From Unio delphinus (taxonomy: Eukaryota; Mollusca; Bivalvia; Unionida; Unionidae): a stretch of DNA of 64,000 nucleotides. The stretch is from the NCBI GenBank assembly GCA_029339505.1, contig JAQISU010000119.1, positions 1,740,501-1,804,500 on the forward strand. The letters are read 5' to 3'. The notes beneath the pieces were generated by a model. That model was not told the origin of the DNA and made no database searches. It saw only the letters and a program-made list of their open reading frames with translations. Positions 36,096-47,735 of this stretch are shown piece after piece (position 1 is the first letter of the stretch; each line of letters starts with the position of its first letter). A program made the translations under genes and the position numbers.

Positions 36096-36611
36096 CTAAC
36101 ATCAATTTACTTTTCATAGCCGATTTTATCAAAAATGAAGCCAATTTTTCTTTGAAGGATTTATCAGTGATAGAATTCAACGCATGAATTAATTTCACAT
36201 CTGCTAGATGCCTGTGTTGCAAATTGCTGCTTTTATAAGCAACATCATGAAGGTGACAGGCCTTATCAATAGCGTTTATTGGTTCCTCACCGGGTCGGGG
36301 CTGATTTTGATCATTGAGTCTGATATCAAGTCTGGTTCCCGGTCCACAACAACTATACCCTGGAAGGTGTTTTTCTCCGGGGTATTTTGCCCATGGGGTT
36401 CCAGGGAGTTTTGCTAATTTGGCAGCGATATCACCTCCTCGTTTTTTTTTAAAGGTTCCTTGGGTTCCTTGGGTTTAGAAACAAATCTAAATTTCTTTGT
36501 ACTACACTGTACGCATTTACCAGAAAGCGCTGATCGGTTATTTTTAGTTCTAATCGTCGTCAAGTCATCTGTGCCAGTACGCGCCTTACACTTCACGCAA
36601 TATAGATCCAT
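36082..36611 (-). pseudogene. Zn-ribbon plus phospholipase A2, frame change between them
   Basis: The 5' part (36611-36414, 65 residues) starts MDLYCVKCKARTG and has a second pair in GKCVQCSTKKFRF. This is a small zinc-ribbon close to the DUF5679 pattern. A run of nine A on the coding strand (36432-36440) follows, and the protein-like sequence then continues in another frame to 36082. That part holds a PLA2 domain with CCGPGTRLDI (calcium loop) and AIDKACHLHDVAYKSS (catalytic HD..Y). The relic at 2360-2713 has the same PLA2. Parvovirus VP1 uses such a domain to leave endosomes, and a similar role here is inferred. Confidence 0.8.
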
Positions 36612-36628
36612 AATTTATGTATAGAGAT

Positions 36629-37288
36629 ATGAATATAATTGATTTTTCAGCGACTTAAACAAGAGAACCAGTGAAGCATCATGCAGCATTACCAAACTCT
36701 ATCCGCGCAATTATAATCGGACCATCTGGATCCGGTAAAACGCAATTGTTGCTCAATTTACTAATGAGATGGATGAAGTGGGATAAGTTGTATTTAATTG
36801 CCCCTAGCGTAGATGACCAACGATGCTATGAAGTGCTAAAAGATTTTAATGAAAACGCTTCAGAGATTGCCGGCGAGGATGTTATTGAATTTATAACCGA
36901 TATTGACGAGGCGCCATCCGTGAATGACCTCGATGGAAGTATCAACAATTTAGTTGTATACGACGATGTCATGTTAGATAATCAAAAAAATCCTGCTAGA
37001 ATATTTTCCCGAGGCAGGCATAAAAACACGGATGTGATCTATGTCACTCAACGATACACTCAGATTCCAAAAGTGATTAGAGATAACTGTAATATGCTTG
37101 CTGTATTCAACGGCGTTGATACACATACGCTACGAAATATTTGGCAGACATGGTGTTCTGAAATGGACTTCAATCAATTTAGAAATTTCTTTAGTCATGC
37201 TCAGTCTGCCCCACACGGATTTGTAACAATAAATTTACATGACCCTCGAACACGATATCGTATCGGACTGGATCAAATATTCGGTTAA
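36629..37288 (+). pseudogene. A32-type DNA-packaging ATPase, early stop
   Basis: The core is intact from the GTG at 36671: Walker A in IIIGPSGSGKTQLLLNL, Walker B in NLVVYDDVMLD, a sensor-like YVTQRYTQIPK and a C-terminal TWCSEMDFNQF region. This matches the FtsK/HerA-superfamily packaging ATPase of Polintons and NCLDVs. An in-frame ATG exists at 36629 (MNIIDFSAT), but a TAA (36656-36658) separates it from the core. Either translation starts internally or the gene is broken. The last 18 codons lie inside the right terminal repeat. The gene diverges from the Zn-ribbon gene with about 17 bp between them. Confidence 0.9.
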
Positions 37289-37526
37289 CCCATAGCAGCA
37301 GAAGGGGTGAGTGACAACGATGTTGTAGTCCCTTTTTTCCCAAAAATCGATAGAGGATTTCATTAATTTCATTGATTTTTTCATATTTTTTTTTGATCCT
37401 AATCCATGAAACGATATCAGATTCACACACACATTGGGCCCTGATGTCATTGGTTTCATTGTTTTTAAGCGTGATTTCAGTGAAAACTTGTCTAAAAATG
37501 TTGTCTGATTCGCCCCTTCTGCTGCT
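37233..37526 (-). repeat. Right terminal inverted repeat
   Basis: Near-identical inverse of 22271-22563. Immediately after it stands aaaga (37527-37531), matching the left flank. The outer 17 bp (37510-37526) are the inverse of an internal 17-mer at 37294-37310, so each terminal repeat contains a 233-bp unit with its own short inverted ends. Confidence 0.95.
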
Positions 37527-37531
37527 AAAGA

Positions 37532-37893
37532 TGATGTCAATTTCAGCATCAGTTGAAACTAAGATTTAATGCCAGTTCACTGTAAAATTATATTTTTACT
37601 CAAAATGATCTTTAAAAGAAGGTGTCGGTCCTCCTCATGAATAATCAGACCCATTAAAGGTCTACTAGCGTCAAAAACACATTATACATCAAAATATTCC
37701 TTTTTCGCTGAATATTTCCGAAATGTACATTTTAGATGTAGCTTTTAACTCACAAAGGAGAAAAAAAGGATTGTTTGAGCATAAATTGATGTTGTACGGA
37801 AAACGCTCCGGAAATATTTGTAAACTTCCGGTGAAAAATCGGATTTCCGGAAGTGACGTATATAGGGGAAGTCATTCAAGTTTAGTGTATGTG
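37532..37893. other. Provirus right flank and possible 5' region of a P2X7-like gene
   Basis: Between the provirus and the start codon of the P2X7-domain gene. An open frame continues upstream to 37723 but is not protein-like. It probably contains the promoter and 5' UTR of that gene, though no motif is convincing. Confidence 0.45.
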
Positions 37894-39369
37894 ATGATAA
37901 TGGGTGATAGTGACGATACGTGCGATTTTGTGGCAAATTTATCATGCTCATCTTCGTCGTTTGATGAAGGTGAACCCCTTGATTATGGACAAGTTCATGA
38001 ATCTAAAGATTCTGCTCATTACGAAGTGAGGCCGTATCAGTTTCAGCCCGAACGAGATGAGTGTCAAGGCCCTGAACTGGCTGAAGAAAACTCGGTCCAC
38101 GATCAAGCTGAACAGCGGTTGGGTTCTACATTCTGGTAATTACTATTATCATTACTGCAGTTATTGCTAATTATTACTAAACGAATATGGAAAACGTCTG
38201 TTGGACGTCTTCAGAAAAGAGTTTCATGTAGCATGATTCATCAATAACTAGTGGTGTTAAAATTTAACACTTAACACTCAGACTATGAGAGGTGTAGAAA
38301 TAAATGCTTTATTGATTGTATGACTAAAGTTTGTTCTTTTAAAGCACACGTACCATGAATGTAGCTTTTAATCCAGGCAATGGGTGTACATTTTTATATC
38401 CAACATGGATAGATTCTTAGCCAGCATATTTTTCTATGTCAGTTAAGGTGCACAGTACTAGTGGCAAATAATACACAAAAGGTGTATGGGGGAACTAATA
38501 AAGAGAATAATATACAACATTTCTGATGAGATGTATGTTTCATCATTGTGGTACAAAAGGTGCAACTGTAGAAGTCTTACCATTATGACACACACACACT
38601 TGATAATCTAAGAGCTACACGTTTGCTATCTAACCAAATAATTATGATATAGCATATTTACCATATACGTTTTATTTATTCAGGTGTTCATGTGGAAATC
38701 GCAGCATTAAAGAAACGGTTGAAGAGTGTAGATGCTGTAAAGAGATCAGTGTGATTTTTGAAAAGACCAAGGAGCTAAATGTGGATTGCATCATCAATCA
38801 TCCTGGATTTTTGACAGTTTGCTTAAATGAATATGTCCTGGAAGCAGCATACTATGCCTACAGACAGCAGTATGGAAATTGCGAGGAAATTCTGTCAGAG
38901 TATGTAAACAGTTGTACATCTAGGCAAAATATTCTCGCTGTAATTATGGCGCCAATATCAGAAAAACTTCAAACATACAATACTTACATATCTTGAACAG
39001 ACTCTGCATTATGACATTTAAAAAATGTCGTCTTTACGCATTCACTTAAGATTCATTTAGCTGACTACCATTGGTTGTATTAAAATCTAATATTATCCTA
39101 AACGTCTTGACTAGGAAAACTTGAAATAAATAAGTTGAAACCAGAATAGGTGACAGAATATAACTTTATTCAAATATTCAAGTCTAAAATATGTTGCATA
39201 TTATATTTTCAGTCGTAATAGATACACCGCATACAGGCAGCTGGTAAGATGGTGCTGGGGATATCTTGGCCATGAAATTAGAGTTGCTTTGCCATCCTGT
39301 GCAGTAGATGCAATCAGGCAGAAGTTCCCAAGTGAAGGTGGTAACTGCACCGGTTTTAAGCACTTGTAG
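37894..39369 (+). CDS. P2X7 intracellular-domain (ballast-like) protein gene, three exons
   Basis: Exons 37894-38135, 38684-38899 and 39213-39369 join in consistent phases (donors GTAATT and GTATGT, acceptors ttattcag and attttcag) into about 204 residues. Exon 1 is acidic and Ser-rich, with the YEVRPYQFQPE segment seen in this family. Exon 2 carries the zinc-binding cysteines (WCSCGN, ECRCCKEI) and NHPGFLTVCLNEYVLEAAYY. Exon 3 encodes RYTAYRQLVRWCWGYLGHEI and ALPSCAVDAIRQKFPS. This matches the C-terminal zinc/guanosine-nucleotide-binding domain of P2X7, which is widespread as a stand-alone protein in aquatic invertebrates. There are no membrane segments, so it is not a channel. Function unknown. 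Start could be 37894 or 37900. Confidence 0.87.
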
Positions 39370-39626
39370 TTATCTTGCAGACAGCCATCAACTTATCCAG
39401 CCTCAGGGATTGGCAACATAAAGATGGTGGTAACTAACAACCGACTGGTTTCCTGACCATTTTCTCCAGTGATGTCATCAACATTTCAACATATTCTGAA
39501 ATTTGTAAATAATATAGCAATAAATGTTGAAATGGTATTCATTTTAAAAACACAACTAGTATTTGATTATATTTTGTTACAATATATGACTTCGATGTGA
39601 TAAAAAAATAAATTAAATCAAGCTGC

Positions 39627-39860
39627 TTTGCCATCATTTGTAGTATATGAGATACTGTGAAAGTGTTAACTACACTCATTTTACAAGGACTTGTACTTTG
39701 CTTACAAATGGGATGTGTCAAACTGGAGACCATTCAACTTGTCTGGCCTCTGGAATCGGCTGCATAGAGTTGGAGGTAACTATAAAAAGACTGGTTTCTT
39801 GACGATATCACCCAGTGCTGCCATCAACTCTTCAACATATTCTGAATGAAGGAATACCCC
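39627..39860 (+). pseudogene. Decayed duplicate of the P2X7-like last exon and 3' flank
   Basis: Resembles 39290-39500: gctgctttgccatc matches gttgctttgccatc, followed by a collinear acttgtac/cacttgtag area. The 3' flank is also shared (ccatcaact...tccagcctc against ccattcaac...tctggcctc; then gactggttt.ctga and caacatattctga). It has no usable frame. Confidence 0.65.
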
Positions 39861-40163
39861 CACCCAATTTAAGAAACTAACAAGAATTTCATATACTGAT
39901 TATCCTGGTTTTAATACAGATGAGTAATTCATAAATATGCTTATCAATAACAGTGTATAATTGCTAAGTAACAAAATTTGGACAAAAGTTTGGTATACAG
40001 AGACAATTGCTTACACTATCATACTGAACTAATTTATTGTTACATGTGTCATTTGCTTGTTATCTTTTAATGGGTAGATTATAACGGTGAGTTATACATG
40101 TATTAATATTACCAAAATCAATTTGTTTTCCTCTCACAAATGCTTGCGTTCTCTTGGATCAAT
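39861..40163. other. Intergenic, 3' side of the THAP gene
   Basis: Nothing recognised. It separates two convergent genes. Confidence 0.5.
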
Positions 40164-41677
40164 TCAGTATCCTGTCAGTCTGACATTCAACGGCAATCTG
40201 TATGATGATATCTCTAATCCCTGAAACAAAAACAATACATGAAAAATATATCTGTCAAGTTGTAGTAAATAACTGCATCAGATTAATCGGTACAGCTGTA
40301 GTGGTCATATTTTAAGTTTTATGCATGTTGAATAATGACAAATGCATCATACCTCTTTAATTACTTGGAGAAACTATGACTGGTCATAATGTTTGACATA
40401 TAACCAACACATTGCATAGCTTTCCAACATTAAATAATATCATATCTTTATTGATTTATTAGTAAACTATCATATATGAGGCCATATGAAATCATATTAA
40501 ACTATACCAACCATTTGAACACTGGAAATGCATGGAAAGTTCTCTGTGACATCAATATGAACATCAGGATATGTCACACCATCTACTGTTGAGTGTGTGA
40601 TTGTTGCAGTTTGGGTTTTCTCTTGAACATTGTCTTCTGGATGCTGGTTTTGAAACATCTCTTTCAACATCTAGCAAAATAGATACAGGTAAATCAAGCA
40701 GTATTGGAAGTTTACATCACAAGCAATATTAAAGGCTAAATTCCTTTTTACCTTGTATGATTCTGTACACAATCTGAATAATAATAATAACAATAATAAT
40801 AATAATAATAATATACTTATCACATCGAACAAACATTGATATTACATCGGCAATCACTGGGTTGTGGGCGTTAATCAGACCTAAATCAAGATCCACTGAC
40901 ATAATAATGTATACTATACAAGGAAGGTAATTAACTCTCAGATCATCAGAACTAATTAGTCATTACAATTAAAACAATAAATACACAAACTGTTCACACC
41001 ATTTAAGTATGAGAATTACACTTATAACATTATTATTATTGTTGAAAACAGCAACATGCAGGAAAGAGGCTACAGCATCCACATTATTATTTTTTTCTTT
41101 CTGGCTGAGGTCCTATCAATGCAGGGGGAGATACATAGGTGTAGCTGGGGGTGGGGGCAGGGGTACATATGCCTCTGGGCGTATATATATAGTAATCTCT
41201 CGAAAACTAGGTACATTTGTGGCAAGAGTGTAGGGTTGACAACAAATAATATAGCACGATAAAATCAATTAACATTTAGTTACCCTTGCTCGCTCTCGCT
41301 TTTGAAAAGCTCCTGTCTGGCTACATGTTGTTAGACCTGCCGTAACCCTCGATTTCTGTTGATCTGGTGTGCATGCAACCTGGGTTGTATGGCGAGAAAA
41401 CACACACGGAACTGCATTTGGTAGAAGTCGTCTACTGCTCGTAATCCCAAATGACTGTTTCAGTTTAAAGGTGGGATCGAAATCGTCTTCTTTGAAGTGG
41501 TCACTACAGACAACTTGACTCTCGTCTGTCACTCGTCGGTTCAGTCCAATCTTTTCTTGTCGTTCGTATCTGCTTAATCCATTTTTTCCTTGAAACAGGG
41601 TTAGTAGGAAATGAGTGCAAGCTCACTCTTTCTCGTTTTATATTTCTACAACTTCCAACAATACACCTTTTTACCAT
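40164..41677 (-). pseudogene. THAP-domain protein gene, three exons, frame change in the domain
   Basis: Exon 1 (41677-41284) starts MVKRCIVGSCRN and contains the C2CH THAP zinc finger: C-x4-C, LHSFP, KKWIKQIRTTRKDWTEP, and VVCSDHFKEDDFDP. The two halves are in different frames, with the break near 41530-41545. There a short extra sequence (agacgag is repeated nearby) fits a 7-nt insertion. Exon 2 (40670-40512) and exon 3 (40220-40164) have good splice sites in phase 0 and end GLEISSYRLP...GY. THAP proteins are DNA-binding factors, often derived from P-element transposases. Without the break it would be a protein of roughly 200 residues. An assembly error is possible. Confidence 0.75.
40782..40812. 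repeat. (AAT)n tract in a THAP intron
   Basis: Short run of aataataat with one caa interruption, inside the intron between exons 1 and 2. Confidence 0.85.
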
Positions 41678-44480
41678 TTTTCACGCACGGATACATTCGT
41701 TGAAATCAAAACAAGTCAAAATTAGAAAGCCGTGTTCCCCTAACTACGTCACATCCGCTTTAACGTACGGAAATTACCGAGCGCAAAATCAGCTAGGAGC
41801 GTTTTGTCAGCAACGATAAAAAAGCAATGGTATGTGGTCATTATTTTCGTTACTGATGAGGTATATGACATATCACCTATGAAACTCGCATCCTGAAGTT
41901 AAAATTTATAATATAAACGAAGGTTGTAAAAGTGCACTAGTAGACCTTTAAGATTGCATAATCTATAATTAGTTCATAAATTACATGCTTTATTTAAATA
42001 TTTCTTGGTAAATAACTGCAACAGGTGTTACAAACCTATACAATATCGTGGGGATGGCCAACTTCATTGTGGGCTGACTCTGTAATGGGCTGAGTATGTT
42101 ATTGGGAAGTTTATTAATTAAATTTGTGTAATGGGTGAAGATCTCAAGTTATCTTTATAACCATCAACTAACCAGTTAGAAAAATATAATATTTGGATCA
42201 TGAATTTAGTACAGGATATTGATTACACTGCAAACAAATCTGGATTATAAACAGACCTTCTGCACTTCCTAAGGATGTCTGATACAGTGCTGTACATGAA
42301 ACTCCACTAAGCTGGAAACAATTGAGCTGTTTGACATGAAGCATTTAAAATTTGGGATTATTAACCCACATGATTGACTGAAGCCATTTAATTTCTCCAG
42401 TATTTAATCTTACAAGAATTCATCTTACAAACATTAATATTGATGACTAACCCATTTAAACGTATTTATATTCATTATTACATCATCTTAAAATATTTAT
42501 ACATTCATTATTACATTATCTTCAAATATTTATATTCATTATTACTTCATCTTAAATGTATTCATATTCATGAAAAGCTGCCTTCCATGGGAACATCCCT
42601 AATTAACATATGACCAAATTGCACGTCAAATTGCCTGCTTTATCCACTGCTCTCAAACTGCATTGCAATTACGTGAAAAAGCGTACATTACTATTTCATG
42701 TCATTGATATTAAAGTCTTTTATTAGCATATAAATTAATGAAAAAGTATAAACATCTACTCTCATGACATTTATATCTTAGATTAATATTCTGATTTGTC
42801 AATTAGTGCTCTTAGAAAAGACAAGCTCTATTTCTAGATGAGGAATGCCCTACATAAATCAAACTTTGACAGTCTTTAAATGCGATTTGCATCATTAGAT
42901 TGAATACAAATTAAATTCAAAATTATCTGACAATCCAAAAATAATTGTGAAAATGAAGGCAAGCTAAATCTATGTACAACTTAAGCAGCAGAGCCCCTTT
43001 AATACAATACCATGGATACTTTCAATAGTCTATTTATGGTCAGATTTAAATTCCAGTCAAGTAGTGCTCTATTTTTAGCTAATATAATAATAATAAGATA
43101 ATACAAGACCATGGATACTTTTGACTGGTCTATTTATGGTCAGATTTAAATTTCAGTCAAGTAGTGCTCTATTTTAACAATTTAAAAATTAGGTCATTAA
43201 TTTTGATAACCTGGTTCAAATTCATAAATCATCAACCGTTTTGTCAACTGCCCAGAAATTCAACAAGTATTGCATTATTCAACGCTCAATCAGCAGGATC
43301 ACCGGAAAAGTGTTGTTGCTTTTACAACATACAGAGAGAATGAAGACACCTTCAATAAGTGCTATTGAGTCAGGAAGGTAAAAATTAAAAATTTCTTGGC
43401 AGAATTTTTTTTTTTGGGGGGAGTGGTTGCTATAGTTGTCATGTTACTGAAAACAATAATGTAACAAATGCAATGCTGATAGAAGGACATTTTTAAAACT
43501 TTTGCAGCAGGTTGAGTCCCCACTTCATACTTTTCTTAGTTTGAGCTAGAATAAAAAAAATACCATGGATTTTACTTTCTCAGAAGTGGGATAGGATGCC
43601 TCAAGTTCAACTGCTACCTGATGCATTGAAAAAGGACATGTTTACTGTAATTGTTTTGGTTAGGCAAAAAAGTTCCAGTATAATGTGATGGCTAACCCAG
43701 CTGTTTTTCCTCCACTGTCCACTTCCCTCACTACAGGTTAAATGAATACTTTGAGAACCAGTAATTGTATACTTTGAAATTGTGATTACATATCACATAT
43801 GCTTTCTTTATGCTGTTTCCTATTTATAGCTATGTCCCACATGCAATTCTTGCTAACACCCTTAAAATTTAGTAATATATTGCAGTAAACATAATTAAAT
43901 AACTCATTATGAATAGGTATTTATTATACCTAGAAAAATTATTGTATTCACCTTTTTTATAATTAGAATATGGTGTAAAGTTGTATTTTTTTTAAAGGTT
44001 AATAACGAAGTCCTTAAAAAAAATGACATTAAATTTTATACATATTGAAAGGCTGCAGGTATAATACCACCTCACCCCTGGTGAGACTGTATCAGCTGCC
44101 ATGGTATCTCTTTGGAAAAAGCACTAACCTTGGATTTCCTCAGAAGCATAGAGCTAATAAAGTGTTGAAAGTGCTATAAAAATACCAAAAGAAAACCCCT
44201 TACAAGAAACTCAATGCAAAAAAGAAAGAAAATAAAACAATACCTGGCACTCAACAAATATGTTAGAAAGTGAGCAAGTCATTAGCTGAATATTACTTAA
44301 GCTGGACATCACAGACTATACATTTTTATTTCAGAGGCCAATTATTTTCTATGTATTATTTTGGACGGAAAGTCTATCACAGTCATATTAAATAATTTGT
44401 ATGATTTTTTGTGTGTTTGAGAGAAAAATGTAGATTCGTATTTCACCAGTGAAATTTAACTTTAAATTTATTTTCCAAAT
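41678..44480. repeat. Intergenic region with small tandem duplications
   Basis: No gene recognised. Two local repeats are clear. Four units of about 40 bp (42450-42575) are built on ttcattattacatcatctt and aaatatttat. A direct repeat of about 75 bp is present at 43008-43080 and 43103-43175 (accatggatact...tctatttatggtcagattta). A (T)n/(G)n run lies at 43407-43422. The start of the region, next to the THAP ATG, would hold its promoter. Confidence 0.6.
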
Positions 44481-44489
44481 ATATATTTT

Positions 44490-44585
44490 ATCGTATATAA
44501 TAATAATAATGATAATAACGAGGACTTTGTATAGCGCCTAATCTTTCGAAGCTCTAAGCACTTTACACGCTTTAGCCATTACACT
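44490..44585 (-). mobile_element. LINE 3' tail
   Basis: The plus strand reads ataataatgataataacgag, gactttgtatagcgcctaat, and cgaagctctaagcactttac. Reversed, this is a 3' UTR end plus (ATT)n tail. It is the same arrangement as behind the LINE coding remnant at 15855-16290, so it is most likely a severely 5'-truncated copy of that family. Confidence 0.55.
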
Positions 44586-45332
44586 GCTATATAGCAGTGG
44601 TTCACATAGTGGGGGTATGAGGGGTGGAATTACTGACGGGGTGCTAATGCTGAATAATGCTGTCTCAAGTAGTACTTTGGAGATAGAACAAATAAGAACA
44701 AAAACAACCCCTCCTTAGGAATTGGTCATGAGGCTCAAATATTGGGTGAAAACTCAATATAGTTTAACATATGGGAATGCTGGTCACACAAGTTAAGAAA
44801 ATAAAATTTTCTTTAAAACAGGTATCAGCACTGTTACAACCAAAAAAAGTGGCAGACGGTCCGTCTACCCTTGCAAAAAAAAGAAAACATATCCCTACAT
44901 CAGGGAGCTTATTCAGAAACCCCTCATCTGTCAACAAGCAGGGTATAAGGAGAAGAGAACTTAAGGAAATAATCCCAGGAGAACTAGCAGAATCCTGGCA
45001 CCTCAAGAACCACCATCATCTCAAGTTTTGGTAAAGGAGAAGATCTCTCAATTTTAGCTATGTAATATATGAAAGGTGTCTGATATATGGTTGTGTCTGC
45101 TAAGGCAGATTACACTTTATATACAGTAATATGAATATCAGTTGTTGAAAACAATGTATAATGTATCTGCAAGTGCTGAAAACTTGTGTATTGATAATAT
45201 ACGACCTTACCCACATTGTTTATTGGCAGAATCGACTGGTGTTTACACACATCTGAATGGAAGCATTATTGTTTGATGGGATATTATGTGCAGTTACAAC
45301 AATACAAAGAATGAAGTCAAATGATTATGTAT
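44586..45332. other. Intergenic, uncertain open frame at 44771-45034
   Basis: A plus-strand open frame of 87 codons (44771-45034) is basic and has no recognised domain. I would not call it a gene. The rest is featureless. Confidence 0.4.
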
Positions 45333-46452
45333 TCATTTATATATAAATTTGTGCCCGTAAGAAGTGTTTAAAAAAAGTTCAGGCAAGCCTGGAGGGGATG
45401 AAACCAGTGTATTGTCCAAAGCATCTGGATATTTGTCACGTATAATCCAGACACAGCAAGAGGGAATGAAACATCTCTGTCCAGACCCCAGTCTTCCATG
45501 CTGCCATAGTATGAACTACCTATAGGCAGCATGCCTGTTCGTGCTCATCAAGTCAACTTCATCATCAAGTACAAGAACATCCTGCCAGTACATCCTGGCC
45601 AAGGCAAGTACAGCCCCATCAAGGATTAGAACCTGAAAATCCTGAAAAATTATATTTAAAAAAAACATAACAGGAATTTGCATCTTTTATCAGAAAATTC
45701 CAATGTAAATTAAATATGGCTAAAAAAAACTGCAACGTTTTTAGTCTGACATGAGCGCCGAGTGTTCCATAGCAACCAGAACTGATATTAAGTGCTTGGG
45801 GAGCATTTCTAGAAGACTGAGACATATGCATTGGGATCAAATAGGAATAGTTTATTGCAGATGAAGATAGAATCTTATCTTTCTATCATCATCAGCTTAG
45901 ATTTGTTTAGCATAGTGAGGTACTCACATTGAAACCAGGAAATGAATAGAATCTACTTGATGAGTATCAATTGTAAAAAAAAAAATCCGTATCATTTGCT
46001 TATGTGTGCATCTCTGTTTTTGTTTTTGGATGGCTTACAATTTTAAAATTCATTCACAGTGCTTGCAAAGAAATAGTCCAAGCATGTCTCATTTTGTAAG
46101 AAGTCTCGCTAAAATTCATGAAACATTATACGCTAAATAAACTCTGAAGCATATCAGGAATAATACATTAAGCAACAATGCGCATTATAAAGAAAAGTTT
46201 ATATATTCATTACTGGCAAAAGTGATATACAGTGCTGTCTCTCACAACACATCTTTTCCAGGTCAGTGGGCATCCCTCTACATTTTCCACACACACACAC
46301 CAATCTGGCAATCCTGTGTCTGGGGATGGGTGATAACAACCACACTACCTTGATCCTGGCTCCAAAACATTAATGACCAGGCTTGGGTGGAACTACATCA
46401 CCTGTAGAAAAAGTTCCCTCAGCCGGTCTGGCTCCACATTTGTTATGATCTC

Positions 46453-47735
46453 CTGGAATCGGTTTCAAATATTAAGCATACTGAATCCCCAAATGTAAGT
46501 TGTACAACAAGCTTGAAAACTAAAATCAAAATTTCAACATTTACAACAATCATGTATTTACATAAGGTTGACAAGTCCACCTTGGAAATAGAAATGACTG
46601 CAAATGTTGTATTGTAAGAGCAACTACCAAAGTTTTAATTATGTGTATACATGGATGCAGTATTTGATTTTATCAGTACAAAGTGCAAGTTACATATTCA
46701 TGGTGAGTTGTTACACATATCATGTATAGTGAACGAGGTTTTATGTAATGTAGCCCACATACCTGTCAAGTTATTCACACCTTCTGTGATACATATTTTA
46801 TACATAAAATAACATGCTCAAGAAATATATAAGTTATTGAAATAATTTAAACAGTTTCAAAACTGTCATTACATGAAGAAAATGTGTTATTTTAGAAATC
46901 ATTTACAATATTCACCCAAAACTGAATGCAAATCAGACAGGGCAATTAAAATTTGTACCCGAAAGGTTATATCAAATATGAAATATTAAAAAATTCTGTT
47001 TCTTGCAAGCCTTCAAGTCATTCTAAAATCTGGGAAAATAAAACATTCTTGCATTCTAAAGTTTTTATGTTTATAATGATAGTGTATACATAATATTATC
47101 TTGATATATTTTGGCATGCATCATATTTCAAACAGAAGAATTAAAGTGTAGTCATTATTTTACAAGGCTTAAATAGATATATGAATTTTCACAGGTCTAA
47201 AAATAAAAATTATAAATGTATTACTTAAATTGGAAAATGGGCAGGTTGACCTTGAAAGTATCAAACATTTGTTGTGTATGTGACTAGTATAGATCACTTC
47301 TACCTATATATGAAATGATTTTAGCTAGTTTATATTTTGATTATCACAGAAATTTAAAATTGTACCACAAGCATTTATTTACTTCACTCTGTATTTTGCT
47401 ACCTATGGTTACTTTAACTCCTAAACAAATAGCCCTATATCTGTAAGTATAGTGACTACCATAGACAGAATAGATGACATGTATTATATAAGGTGGCCTC
47501 TGTATTTTCAATGGTATCTGTGCATGGTTTATCTTATCAAATGATATTGGGGTGGGGTCATGAGTAGCAACAAAATGTAAAGCAGTTTAAACATACATTG
47601 TTTGGTAAAATAATCCTTCAACAGAAGTATGCATTTTGTAAGTTATGCAAAACACTTCTCAGAGCCTTTGCCAAGTACCAAACATTTTTCAATGTGTATC
47701 AATACTTGTTTTGTAAGGTATAAATAAACAATTAC
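46453..47735. other. Intron of the second P2X7-like locus
   Basis: AT-rich, no element or exon recognised. Confidence 0.45.

Larger units (their letters stand above)
22271..37526. mobile_element. Full-length Polinton/Maverick (adintovirus-like) provirus
   Basis: A 15,256-bp element bounded by inverted repeats starting AGCAGCAGAAGG at both ends and flanked by the 5-bp direct repeat aaaga. It carries the hallmark Polinton set: PolB, rve integrase, FtsK/HerA-type A32 ATPase, adenain-type protease, double-jelly-roll capsid protein and penton-like protein. It also has a PLA2 domain, a membrane protein, a fibre-like protein and pX-like proteins typical of animal adintoviruses. Structural genes run leftward. 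Polymerase and ATPase run rightward. Integrase and PLA2 run leftward. Most genes have one lesion each, so this copy is probably non-functional. The usual Polinton duplication is 6 bp, so the 5-bp match in a low-complexity sequence is weaker evidence than the terminal repeats. Confidence 0.93.

Noticed and set aside
22581..36658. Reassigned TAA codon in the provirus
   Set aside because: All four premature stops are TAA, but the aligned codons in the relic copies encode different residues, and real gene ends also use TAA. Ordinary decay or sequence error fits better.
44771..45034. Basic 87-codon open frame
   Set aside because: No recognised domain and an overlapping antisense frame of similar length; support is too weak for a gene.
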